Assembly (NCBI GenBank): GCA_949752735.1
Contig: OX457046.1
Location: forward strand, 38,162,149 to 38,226,148
Reading direction: 5' to 3'
Length of the DNA: 64,000 nt
Origin: Lumbricus terrestris
Taxonomy: Eukaryota; Annelida; Clitellata; Crassiclitellata; Lumbricidae
Below are positions 45,357 through 59,007 of this stretch, in pieces. Within the stretch, counting starts at the first letter, position 1. Each line of letters begins with the position of its first letter. The position numbers and the translations under genes were made by a program. Below the pieces are notes generated by a model. That model was not told the origin of the DNA and did no database searches. It saw nothing but the letters and a program-made list of their open reading frames with translations.

Positions 45357-48300
45357 ATGACAGTCCGATATAATCAAAGAATTGCAACTGTTCAATGTGG
45401 TGGTTTTTTGAAATTATTACTGAGGTTAGTCTATCAGTATTTTTGCAGTAAATCTAAAAAGTCTAACTGCCCAATATGACGTTTAAAAAAAATTATTACT
45501 GAGGTTAGTCTATATTCTAGCAGTAAATCTGAAAAAGTCTAACTGCTCTTGTGTCGACCGCTATATAATACTCCAATTGTGTCATATTGTTATAGGCTAT
45601 AGATTAGATTACAAATTAGATTACAGTAAGAACAAGGTTAGTTTTGGCAGCTCTTTAGATAGTGTGTTGAGAATGCTGCAGGTGCAGTTTATTTTGAACT
45701 TGACTGCAATTATACGTAGTAGGCCTATTCCTTTATATAGAATTAATTTACAAATTTTTAAAACTCAACTTCAGATTTCATGTTGATGTCTACAGAATAA
45801 GTTAGATGTTTTATACTGGTTTAGTCTTAATGCTGTTGTTGGTGTTGCAGATGGCAAGGTAGCATCTATAAGCTGGTGGGGTTTGAGCTGTCCGTTTTCC
45901 TCTTTCTCTACGCCAGTTTGAGTCTTATTTATCACTTTGTTATGAATTCGGCGAGCAAGAGGTGAGTGTAGAATCTTGTCGAATGCTGCTACTTTATTTG
46001 AGTGACAAACGCCACACGATTGCTTGATTCTTTGGTGATATTTTGATTAATTGCATGAATGATTAGCTGATTAATTGATTAAGAGCTTGATTGATTAATT
46101 GGTTGATTGATTGGATATATAATGCCTGTTTTCTTGATACATGCTGTGTTTGTGTATGTATATATATATATAATGTCTATGGTGTCAAGTAGTTGTTAGT
46201 AGGATATCTCACGTGGTTGGAGATAAATTGTTTAATATTAGTACGTCGGTTTTGAAAATTTAATTGATGCATGTCATAAGTAAATTAATGCTTCTTAAGT
46301 ACAGCGGCCAATGGGTCCAAACTATGGGTCCACAATGCACCTTCTCAGAACCCCATTGAGTGGTCTATATGAACAAGGCCATTGGGTTCATTAGAGATAC
46401 CTTCCAGGAGAGCCAAACATTTGAAGTTATGCCTCAGGTATTAGATGAGATGATTTATTGGTGACTGGGTGATCTGTCTGATTGGTTCCAAATAACCATG
46501 GTTGGTGGGTGGGTGAGTGATTGACTGATTGATTCAATTTGATTGACTGGCCATGTGAGTGAGAGCGGTTGTTTGTTGATTCATTGGTGTTTGATTGACT
46601 GAGTAACGACCAGAGGCACTCGTGAACTGACTGACTGATTGACTGGCGGACAGACCCACTGATTCACTCACTCACTCAATCAATCGACCAGATTGATTGA
46701 GTGAGTGAGTGAATCAGTGGGTCTGTCCGCCAGTCAATCAGTCAGTCAGTTCACGAGTGATTTTGTGATTGATTGATTGAGTAAGGGAATGAATGAATGA
46801 ATGATCGAATGAAAGAACGACTTAATGAACGAGTTCTTGTTAGATTGATTGATTGATTGCTTGATTTGTTGATCGATTAATTAAGTTCCATGCCGTAATC
46901 AATAAACTCCATGTTGATTTCTACAGGACTTTTGAGACGATCGCCCAGTACTGCAACAAGTACAGCGATCTCATGCCTCTGTCGTTCGTTCTCGGCTTCT
47001 ACGTTCAGCGCGTCATCAACCGGTTCTGGGAGCAGTTCAACAGCATACCGTGGCCCAACCGAATGGCCATCTATGTGTCGACGTACATCCAGTGCAACGA
47101 CGAGCGAGGGAGGATGATGAGGAGGACGATCATGAGGTATCTCTGCCTGTCGTTCATCATGACGATGTCGTCCGTTAGTCCGCAGATCAAGAAACGATTT
47201 CCCACGCTGACGCACATGACGGAAGCAGGTGAGAGCTTTGAGAACAACTTCCGTTATCGATATACATCTAGTATATAAAGCAGAAACAAATATTTCCCTC
47301 TGTCTGGATGTGTGGTTTCATTGATAGAAATTTTGAGTTTACGATTACGAAGAATGGCTCTTGGATGGGCTGCTGCACCTAGTGAACTCTGCATTATTAG
47401 AATTGTCATATTACTTTTGGACTGTTTTAGGGTTTCTGATGGCGAATGAGCAGCTGGTCTTGGAGAACCTGAAGACCTCGAACAACAAGTACTTCGTACC
47501 GTTCATCTGGGCGACATCTATCATCGCAAAAGCGAGGAAGGAGGGAAAGATAAAAAGCGATGTTGCTGTGCAGACACTCATGTCGGTAAACACGTCCCTT
47601 CTTGTTTTGCCTGTCGTTGGTTCTTGAAGTGTAAGTCAGAGTGTTCGATAGTGTAGTGCAAGGAGATTAGGTGTCTAGACCTGGTCTTGTGCGCAGTGAC
47701 ATGTCTTACTGGTCATAATGACCCATATCCCTAAATGAGGTCAAGTAGCGGAGAATATGCGGAATGTAGCCTACTCCACTGGTTCCCCTTTTGCAGCCTG
47801 TAGGCTTTCTGCATTTGTTCTGGTGTATGGAGGGTCTGACTCCCAAGTGCCAGCGGTAGCTCTGCTTTACCACCTCTGGTTTCCAGCGGCAATATGCTTT
47901 CTGATCGGCTAATCAAGTTGAACTCATGGTAACTCGTTCGCGGACTACCATAATGCAGTGGCGGTCTTTCTCGGTGGCTGGCCATTTAGAACCTGCAATG
48001 GGCTCCTTGTTGCGCTATGCCCTGTGCATATTGCTCACACCACAACGTTCCTTTTTCGCTAAAACTGGCATATTTAGATGTGGACGGGAGCACTTCAGAG
48101 TGGCTTACATAGAAGGTGCGCTATATCACACGTAGTGATGATGGTGATGATAACAATAAATTAATAATAATTGTAATAATATTGATGATTATAATAATAA
48201 TTAGTAGTAGTGGTAGTTAGACATTCGTGGTTGAAGGAGGGCAGGTGTGCTCGTTTTGAGGGTTTGCAGGGAAGATGGTTCAATTCAAATATAATTCTCA

Positions 48301-49372
48301 TCACTCTCGTGAATTCTCCATTGCACAAAGCTCTGTAATTGTTTCATTTGAATGCTTCAGGAAATCAATGACTTTCGCGGAAACTGCGGCTCCCTGTTCA
48401 TGTTCGATTGGGTCTCAATTCCACTCGGTTATACTCAGGTAGAATGCGGATTTCTTCCTTCTCTCGAAATTCTACTGTTGCCGTTTGTTTGTTTGTTTGT
48501 TTGTATGTGCACTTGTTATAGCGCCTCTTCAAGCGTTTGCTGTGTAAAGGAGTGAATAAATTAGATTGAGTGAATGAATAATCGAGTGACTGAATAAATG
48601 AATTCATGAGCGAGTGGATAGATGAATGAAAGAGTGAATTGATGAACGTGCAGATGAATAAATGAATTAACGAATGAATAAGCGCTATATTTCACCATGT
48701 TATTGTAATGATCTCTTTGCAGTTTGAATTCATGTTTTCCTGCATTTTCTCTGTAGGTCGTGGTTCTTGCTGTATACATATTCAGCCTTTCCTGCCTCCT
48801 TGGAAGATATCAGTTCGAGGTCGGAACTCCTGCTGAGAAGCATTTTCCATTCTTCACCATCCTTCAGTTTGTGTTCTACATGGGATGGCTAAAGGTGCAT
48901 CTAATAGAATCCCGACACTCTCTATGTATGTATGAAGACTTGTCAAAGCGCCTCTTCAAAATTACTACTCAGAGGCGCTCCCGACTACAGCACGGACACT
49001 TAATCGGTTTCTGCCCGAAGCGCATGAGTAATTGCTAGTAATAGACTTCCTATATGTGGCAGCTTGAGGTGCATTCGAACCCGCAACCCTGCAACTCAAA
49101 GGTACCAAACAGCATAGAGATCCTCGGTGGCCGAGTGGGTTGGTAGCCCGCTCGCAGCGCCGGCGGCCCGGGTTCGATTCCCGGTCGGTCCGTTTATCAG
49201 AGATTAATTTCTCGGATCTTTACTGCGGGTGGCTCGGTCGCAATATAAACGTGGAGTAGCGGTGGTGAAGGATCTCACCCTCAGGGTCGAAGCCATAACA
49301 CAGCCGCTATATAAATATGCGATTACATTTACATTTTACCTACATCACCGCTCCCCAAAAATTTATATATGA

Positions 49373-49403
<31 letters not shown>

Positions 49404-50365
49404 TATGTTTTATTAGTTTAATGTTCTGAATTGCGCGCCTGAACATGGTAATTTTAAATTGAATTTGGTTTGATTAAAATAATTTTTGCTAAAGTGAACC
49501 TGGATTGCTGAAAATAATTCTTGCTAACAAGAATTTGGATTGATCAAACTGATTCTTATTAACAGTCACTATACCACGTCTCTCTGAAAACGGACAACTT
49601 CCTATGAATGAGCTGGTGCCCTGCGACCATGAGAACTTCTGTACGCCAAGAGTGCTTTCGTACTGAGAAACATTTTCCACTTGCACTACGATTTGAATGC
49701 AATTAAGCACGTGGCCTTGTGTTACGAACTTGCTCAAGGCAGTGATTCGGCAAAAACTTTGCTCTGTAGATATTTTAAATGCTTAGCTTAATTATGATTA
49801 CAAGTATTTACAATTAAAGTGATTATGTTTGCTTCTGTCTCAGGTGGCAGAGTGCGGTCTTAGTCCGTTTGGTGAAGATGATGATGACTTTGACATTAAT
49901 CTTCTGGTCGACAGATACTTGCATGTATGTATTGTATTGCATCTATAAATTTATAAAAGCCAGTGCACACAAATCAGAGGCGTTCCTATAGTCGAAAGAC
50001 CCAGAGAAACGAAAGTAATTTTGAGACAACGATTTGATATGCTTCGAGAATAATGTTAATGGTGAGAGAGCTGATTCCGAAGCATGTATCAGTATTTCAA
50101 TTTGAAACAACTTTCACGGAATTAAAAGCCATTCTTCCCGTCCTTCACACTGTCACTCTTCAGTCCTAACTGTGTTTTCGATCGTTCATAACTATACGGC
50201 AAAGAAAATAAATATTTAACTGTTCTGTATTTATGCATTTAGTACAGAATTATTAACTATCAGAAATTATTACAGAATATGTACATGTATACATAGAAAG
50301 TTACTGTTCAAATTTTTTTAAGGCAAATGAAATGTGAATATTTAAAGGATAATTGACTGACTGAC

Positions 50366-50410
<45 letters not shown>

Positions 50411-53400
50411 TACTGTGTGCATCATCTTCCTTAGGAGTCCTACATGGTCGTAGATGAGATCTTCATGAAGGCTCCGGACATTCTGAAGGACCAGCACTGG
50501 GACCTCGTCGACTTCGATATACCCCACACGGAGGCTTCTGCCCCAAACAAGAAGAAGATGTTCCTTGGATCAGCCGCTGGCATGGAGTAAGACGGTCACT
50601 TTATAATTTGGGAACAGGACATTACCCGTGCCATTACCCCTTTGATAGGATGTAACTTTTATACATGTTAGGTTGTATCAGATGAAGTAAGATGGTATGA
50701 AGCCCATAAATAATTGATAGAAATTATAAGCCAAAATTCTTTTAATTCTTTAATAAGGAATATCAAATGGAAACTATAATAAAGTAAATAATGTTACATG
50801 CATTAAATATGGAACTATGATCAAGCAGCGAGTGTTACATGTATTTAAAATGGACACTATATGATAATTAAAATTTTATTTTTTGAACATTATATGTGTT
50901 TTTTTCTGTCTGTGATTATTTTCCTTCATTTTATTTTCATCTGATAGCACTTAAATTTTATTTCTTATTGTCAATTGATACAACTCTCCTTAGTCCTTAC
51001 AGAATACTCTAGTAGTGGCGTAGCCAGAACAAATTTGGAGGTTTCGATTTGGGTGATTTCCATTTGGGTGTTTCCACTTTGGGGTTTCCACATAGGGTTT
51101 CCATTTTGGGGTATCCATTTTGGGGTTTTTCATTCGGGATTTCCATCTCGGTTTCCATTTCGGAGGTTTCCAATGGACACTGTTGCAAGCTACACAGAAA
51201 ACACACAGCATTAGTTTAAGAAATTTCACCAATTACACATTTCGTGAGATTTGAACCAGGAAACACCTAAATTTATTCGTTCATGGAATACACTGAGCAC
51301 TCAGAACAGGGTGCCGTTTGTTTTGCAGAATTCCAGCGGACCAGCAGGCGTTTGTGTCACTGGAACCATCACATGTTGATGTGAAGAATGCGTCCAGCAT
51401 TGCGAAGTTAGTCTTTTAGTCACTTATTAGTCTAATTCAAGAATTTCCATTGCGCCTCTTCGAGGGACTACTCAGAAGTGCTTCTGACTATCACGGCTAA
51501 AAAGTGCCTGTATAGTTTAGACTTGTATTTTTACAAATACTTCAGGAAGAGCCCCAGGATGCAGACGTAGCTCCTTTGGAGTCCATTATATCATGTTGGA
51601 GTCCCAGTCAAAGCCGACCATGAGAACTTCTGTACGCCAAGAGTGTTTTCGTAGAGAATTTCCAGGCCCAGGACCCGGCGCCTTTTGGGGGCGGGTTAGG
51701 CAATTATAGCCTATATAAAAAATTTACGATTTATGCCTTTTTAATATAACCGGTTACAGTTTACAATTATGCAGTTGAAACAATATTATTCACAAGAACG
51801 CAGGTCATAGAAATATTAACTATACCAACAGAACAGACAGCCTGCAATAATTTATTAGGCGACAGTCAGCTCTCACAGCGGGGAGGGTCACGTTTGGCTT
51901 TTTGGGAAGCGGGGGTTGGTGGAGGGTTGGCGAAAACCACAAATTTAGCGGTCAATGATGGGTACCACAGTAGAATAGTGTTTAAAGCCCTAAATTTCCC
52001 GGACAACGCCGGGTAACATCTAGTCATTTATATGCATATATATATATATATATATATATAAATGTTACATTACAGACCTGTCGTACATGAACTTTTATCA
52101 TTTCAACTTGTTTCTACAAAATTTCTTTCTCATAAAACCTTGCGATAGTTTAGGGACCCGTGACTGCTCTGCCTTAGGGCTCGGCATATATGTTCTTGAC
52201 GATTGTTGAAATGTAAGCTCCAATTGAACTGTGCCGGAAATGGCTTCCGGCCCTAATTGTAACTTCTGAAGCGCTAGAGAAGTCGGTTGGATGGGATAGG
52301 CGGACCAACTGAATGTGTGTGTGTTCTTTTTAGAGTAGAAAGAGCTTGGTGTAAAAATGGCGATCGGTAGCGTTTTATAATTCAGAATGTTGTAGTAAAA
52401 AGTTGATAAGAAGTTAGTTCGAAAACAACGTGGCGTCTGGGCGTTACTTTCTTATCTCGGATTCTTGAATGGATAATTCACTACAGTTTTAATTACGGTT
52501 GTATGCAGTTTGTGACCTACAACGACATGGAAGACATTACGGACGAACGGTATCGCCTTTTACTGACTAACTCTACCCTAAAACGTGAATATGAACAAAA
52601 GTGCCGGCAATTGCTGTCGGATTTGGCTCGCAGATATGCGGAGGAACGAGACGACGCTCCGGAATATGTCGGAGGAGAGGCGGAGGTCTCGCCGAGCTCT
52701 GGAGCACGACTTATAGGGTTCGGGTCGGCGATGGAGGCTGAAACGCACCCAGGACCATCTCGAACCGAGGTGGTCACTCCCTGCTCGGGAGTCACGGACA
52801 CCCACCGTGCCATCCTGTCAAACGGTGGAGAGGCCGACCAAAGAGCTGAAGAGGCGGCTGCTCTATTAATGGAGTTCGGGAGGAGACCTCGGCGTGAAAT
52901 GAAAGAATCCGAGGCGTTACTGACCTCTGAAGAACATCCATACTCAGGGTTTTATACTATCAAGAACGCCTCCATGGATAAAAGTGATCCCTTCCGGGTA
53001 CCAGTAGAAAAGAGAGGAAGGGAGAACGTAACAATTGGTACCAGAAGTGGGGTTCAATTTGCTGAAATTGGTAGTATAAATGACTACATGAGTATTAGAG
53101 ATGAAGCTGTACCGAGGTTTATGAATAAATTGAGTGATTTTCCTGAATCACATGATGTTGAACATACTGAACTGAACCAACCATTTGCTCAGTTGAAGAT
53201 GAACGGTACGAATATTGATCACGGAGGGAGAAATGTTGTTCATTCGGATTCAATGGATGCTAAAACTGCTGATAGCCGTCACAAAAGCATGTTAGACGAA
53301 GTGGAACTGTTCCAGACTAATCCGAAGTTTGCAGTTTTAGATTCTTTGCAGGATGATGGGAGGAGTCAAATCGGTTATGGACCGCCAGTGATGGGAGCAG

Positions 53401-56400
53401 CATATTCTCGTCGTGCTTCCTACGCTGTCGCACCTGAACCAAAATCGAATGAATCGTGGTCGCATCAAAGAATCGGGTCAACCAAAAGTACCAGTACCAA
53501 CCGGTTGTCAAGCGAGACTCGTTCTGCGGTGAGACACGAACAATTGCCTCGCACAAATGATCCTTTGCAAGACAATGAATGCAATCAAGCTATATTTGGT
53601 CGTCCTGGGTCCAAGACATTTGAACCCCAAGCCAAAGGTCAGGACTTGACCTACTCACCGACCATGATAAATGAACATTATCGAGCCATGTTCCGTCAGT
53701 TCCTGAAAGAGGAATTGAAATCGTTGTCGGTCAACGAACGTGTTGAAATTTCGACCTCCACATCATTACCGCCAAACCTTGAACAGCCAGAGGTGAACTT
53801 AAAGTCCACACAGAGACGTGAATCGGTAATGGTGCAGAACATTCAACCTGCTCCGTCTTCGATTGTCTCCGGTCTTGCAAAGACAGCCATTGAGGACAGA
53901 GTCAGTCCATCCTCAATGACCCAAACGGTGGAGAAGGTTCGTCAATGGATAAAATTAGGTTCCTATAATGGGAGAACTCCAATCGAAGCCTTCCTACGTC
54001 GTTTTGAGATTTGTGCTGAACATAACAACTGGACGAACAGTGAACGACTGAATCAGCTTCAGTGCTCGTTAACTGATTCTGCAGCGCAAATTTTATGGGA
54101 CATTGAGCCTAGTGCTGTAACAACGTGGGAGGATTTGGTCAAGGTGTTACGCCAAAGATTTGGAAGTATGGATCAAGCGAGTCTTTATCAAGCACAACTT
54201 GCAACAAGAAGACAGAAAGATGGTGAAGATATAAGTACTCTAGTTCAGGATATACGAAGATTGCTTGCATTAGCATATCCGGGTCCATCTTCAATCCACA
54301 GAGAAACAATTGCTGTCAGATCCTTTCTGGATGCCTTGAGGGACAAAGTCCTGTCGCTCAAAGTTCGTGAGCGAGAACCAGCAACTCTAGAAGAGGCATA
54401 CAAGGTGGCGTTACGGTTGGAATGCTACCTGAAATCCGAAGAAGATGCTGTGGTGAATCAAGATCGTCGACACGGAAGGGTTAAAGCTGTCCATGAGGAA
54501 TCATCAGCCGAAACAGTTCGTCGCATCTTGAAAGAGGAATTGGCCCCTCAACAGCGGAGGTTAGAACAGTTAGAACAGTCACTGTCAACTTTGCGTAATC
54601 ACGTCACCAGATCGTCGACCGAACAAGAGCCGGAAAATCCGCCGAGAACTTCGACCTGGTCAAACCGTCAATCGCGTGGTCCAGCTGACTCTAGACGTTG
54701 GTCGAACAACCGTAACCAAGGACAACAAGGGAAGCGTTGCTATAGGTGCCATGAACTGGGTCATTTGTCACGTCAATGTCCGCATCGTCAGCAAGACGCT
54801 CGAGATTCTGATGAAGATCAGACTCTGCCGAAAACCGAAACAGAACCTGCTCATGTACGGTATGTGGAAGGAAGCACAAATGCCTACCTGACGGTAAAGA
54901 TAAATGGTGTAACTCTTCCTGCCTTGATTGACACTGGTAGTGAATTGAATTTGGCGCCTGCATACTTGGTTCGTCGCAAGGATCTCGTACCATCTCAGCA
55001 AGTTCTTCGTGCCGCAAACTCCAGTGAGATCAAAGTTTTGGGTGAATCAAATCTTCGTGGTGAAATTGACGGTTTCGAGTTTGACATTCCCTGCTTGGTA
55101 GCGGAGCAGTTATCGGAACTTATACTTGGTTTAAAATGGTTGGAGCAACACCGAGCAACATGGAATTTTGCTGAACGCTGCATTAAGATTGACAATCATG
55201 AAATCGCATTGTCCACAGGTCCACCACAACGTGCTAGAAATTGTCGGAAAATAGCTACAGCAGAAACTCGGTTGCCGAATCGAGTTTGGGATTATGCTCT
55301 GCCTGCGATGGATCCGACCGAGCGATCATTGCAAGTGAAGAAAGGTCTTCCGAATCTGATGGAAGAAATCACAGATCCATTGAACGACCGACCTGCAGAT
55401 TGTGCAACCATTAAGCAAGTAACTTCCCCTGGTGTGAAAGACTTCGCTGAGGAAAGTCATGCGCATTCGCTGGAACCCATGGTTGAAGGGGTCCCAACAG
55501 AAATTCAAGACGGGTTGAAGTCGCTTACAATGGACAATCAGGCTGCTGTTTCCTTTCATGGAGCTGTGAAGAGACCTTGTCATTCTCTGCATTCTATGTT
55601 AGGAAAAGTCGTATCTCAAAATCAACGAGATTGGGATCTGCACCTCCCATTTGTTATGTCTGCATATCGTGCAACCGAGCACGAAAGCACTGGATTTACA
55701 CCTTGCAAATTGTTCCTTGGAAGAGAAGTAACTTTACCGATTGATTTAGTGTTGGGTGATTGTAATTCTGCGAATCAGTGTCATCGTGATGTACATGATT
55801 TTGTAATGGAGCAAGACAGAAATATCCAAGATGCTTTTACTAAGGTCAGAGAATTTAGTCAGCGCCTTGCCACTAATCGAGCCACCAGGTACAATTTGAG
55901 GGTACGTCCTGTTGAGTTTAAACCGGGTGATTGGGCTTGGTTGTACTATCCGAGAAGGAGAGCACAAATTAAGGAGAAATGGGCTAAATATTTTGTGGGT
56001 CCAGTGAAGGTCTTGGAGCAAGTTGGTCCAGTGCTGTATCGAGTAAAGAAAAGCAAAAAGGCACCACCCCAATTGGTTTATGTGGACAAGTTGAAAGCTT
56101 ATTATGGTCCGACCCCAGAAAGTTGGGAAACCAAACAGGAAGACAAAAGAGAGGTTTTGCATTTGAGGAATCTATTGGATTTAGGAGATGATAATTCCGA
56201 TGCAGTGGAAGAAAACATAACTCCTCGTCCCAAACGTGAAACTAGGCTTCCCGTGAGATTTAGGGAGTAACATTCGGTGACATTGTCTAATTAGCGAATA
56301 CTGACGGATAATAGCTAGAACTAATAATTCGCTTGATTGCGTTTGGTTTTACTATTGCTCTGATAGAGAAATGTTTTGTGTTTGATTTTGATGACATATT

Positions 56401-58956
56401 TTTATTTTACAGGACGGATAGTCCTGTTGCATTTCATTGTAGTTTTAATATGCTTGTTTAAACTGTGTAGTAAGGATTTGTTGATGTTTTGACTCTTATG
56501 TAGGTCAAGACCGGTGTATGCTTTCATGGCAATAGCTGTATTGTGATGTCATTGCTATTTTTAGTTCATTTGGAGGAAGGCCTGTTGGCTTAAGTCTGCC
56601 AAGGAAATAGATTGCTTATGACGTAATGTTTACAAACGGCCTTCAGCTCTTGAGGATGTCTTAAAATAGCTCACACTGTGGAGAAGTTATTTTGGTGAAC
56701 ATGTTTTGGTAGTTTTAGCGATTATGCTATATAGTCTAGGTTTGTCATGTATAAGGTTTAATTCCATCTCTTGATGATATATGGAGATTGTTTCTCACTT
56801 TGCTTATTAAGAGTAATCTATAGTGATACTTGAACAATGAAGCAGTGAAGTAATTCAACTTGTGGGATACCTTCTGGCTGTTTGATGATATGCGTTTTAA
56901 GACGCCTGATGTCTCATTTAGGCCCTGAGAAGTTTTGTACAGCAGGTTGTTGATGAACTACATGGAATTTAGCTTGCTTATACAGTGGAACTGGATTGTT
57001 CTAGAGTAGAATCTTATGGAACTTCCGAGAATTATTGTATTGAGAGTTTAAGATAGGATCTTAATCTGTGAAGAATGACAATTTCACTTGTTATGACATG
57101 CTGAACTATGGACGATTGCTTAAGTTTCTAATACTTGTCTAGTGTAGAAGTAGACAATGATTAGTTTTAGTTTCTCTTGAGAAATTTTGATTTTTGAACA
57201 TTGTTATGGAGACACTGAGACACTTACTAGAATTTCTCTGCTAAGCAAAGAAATTTCGTGAGGTGGTGGTAGTGTGCCGGAAATGGCTTCCGGCCCTAAT
57301 TGTAACTTCTGAAGCGCTAGAGAAGTCGGTTGGATGGGATAGGCGGACCAACTGAATGTGTGTGTGTTCTTTTTAGAGTAGAAAGAGCTTGGTGTAAAAA
57401 TGGCGATCGGTAGCGTTTTATAATTCAGAATGTTGTAGTAAAAAGTTGATAAGAAGTTAGTTCGAAAACAACGTGGCGTCTGGGCGTTACTTTCTTATCT
57501 CGGATTCTTGAATGGATAATTCACTACAGTTTTAATTACGGTTGTATGCAGTTTGTGACCTACAACGACATGGAAGACATTACGGACGAACGGTATCGCC
57601 TTTTACTGACTAACTCTACCCTAAAACGTGAATATGAACAAAAGTGCCGGCAATTGCTGTCGGATTTGGCTCGCAGATATGCGGAGGAACGAGACGACGC
57701 TCCGGAATATGTCGGAGGAGAGGCGGAGGTCTCGCCGAGCTCTGGAGCACGACTTATAGGGTTCGGGTCGGCGATGGAGGCTGAAACGCACCCAGGACCA
57801 TCTCGAACCGAGGTGGTCACTCCCTGCTCGGGAGTCACGGACACCCACCGTGCCATCCTGTCAAACGGTGGAGAGGCCGACCAAAGAGCTGAAGAGGCGG
57901 CTGCTCTATTAATGGAGTTCGGGAGGAGACCTCGGCGTGAAATGAAAGAATCCGAGGCGTTACTGACCTCTGAAGAACATCCATACTCAGGGTTTTATAC
58001 TATCAAGAACGCCTCCATGGATAAAAGTGATCCCTTCCGGGTACCAGTAGAAAAGAGAGGAAGGGAGAACGTAACAGAACAAATGAGGCAGAATAAAATA
58101 ATATTTGTTTGAATCGACCTTCCTAGTCAGTGGTGTCACGATATATGAAATAAAGCTTATCTCCGCATGCTCTCGCTTGCTTTTCTATGCCTTTTAGCAC
58201 ACACAACGTCCTTGGTAAGAAGATTAGACGACGCTTGAAGGTGCATACCGTGTCAGAAGCTTCTGACAGCCAAGGTTGGTGCTCAGAAAGTGATTTGCGA
58301 TTAGCAGAAATTAAAGTTCATATATAACATTGTTCATAAGTATATCAAATTTTCTCAATGCTGTTCTAACCTCTTTCTCTGAGACGTTACTGTAACTACC
58401 GTAGCCTACTATATAGACAACAGCTTCGCTCCCAATTAGGTCTACTCAATGCCATCCAAGATAATGACCGAATTGTCCAACGGGCAGACAACTTAATGAG
58501 AAAATCGGGGTTTCCCTGAAGAATACTTTATGATGCTTAATTTCATGTAAATCAAAGCGCGGTTATGCAATTGGATAAATAAAGAGTGCACTAACTAACG
58601 CTCAGCAGTGGATCTCGTATGAGTCGTATCGGTTCATCGCTTATTCCTGGGATAAGTGGCGCTTCTAGCTTGAAAACATCAACTCGGTCTTGTCGTGTTT
58701 ATCTTAATGACTTCCCTGCGGCTCTCCGTTCGTTCCCGTAAGAGTCACGGCCTGGCTCTTTCTATAGTCTTTTCAAGACTTTTCTGTTTGACAAGGCCTG
58801 GGTTGAGACTTGAGAGCACCTCTTAGTAGAGATCTTTAAAGGGGCGCTATATAAATTTGTGATTGATTGATTAGTTGACGCTGACTGTCCTATTTGAGCC
58901 TATAGCACCAGGCTATCTTCGCGACCTCTGCTGTCATACTTTGAGTTCACTGGGTC

Positions 58957-59007
<51 letters not shown>

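Larger units (their letters stand above)
52230..58076 (+). mobile_element. Young Ty3/Gypsy-like LTR retrotransposon lacking RT, RNase H and integrase core
   Basis: A 5847-bp element with TG...CA ends (TGTGCCGG...GTAACA), two 804-bp LTRs, a primer-binding site, a purine tract and a 4-bp target duplication GAAC (52226-52229 and 58077-58080). The same intron of bestrophin A at 38611-38630 reads CCAATTGAACAAATGAGG uninterrupted and is the empty site. The internal part is 4239 bp, with one long frame (see 52503-56270) and about 1 kb of non-coding DNA before the 3' LTR; no envelope-like frame is present. Gag, CCHC, protease and integrase C-terminal signatures point to Ty3/Gypsy. Identity of the LTRs, as far as I could compare them, implies a very recent insertion, so a helper element elsewhere presumably supplied the missing enzymes. 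Confidence 0.93.

Noticed and set aside
49125..49200. tRNA gene with A and B boxes
   Set aside because: Arms pair poorly and it continues into a SINE body with an ATTTAC-type tail.
57546..58112. Separate 188-aa gene
   Set aside because: It is the 3' LTR copy of the element's own N-terminal codons running into intron sequence.
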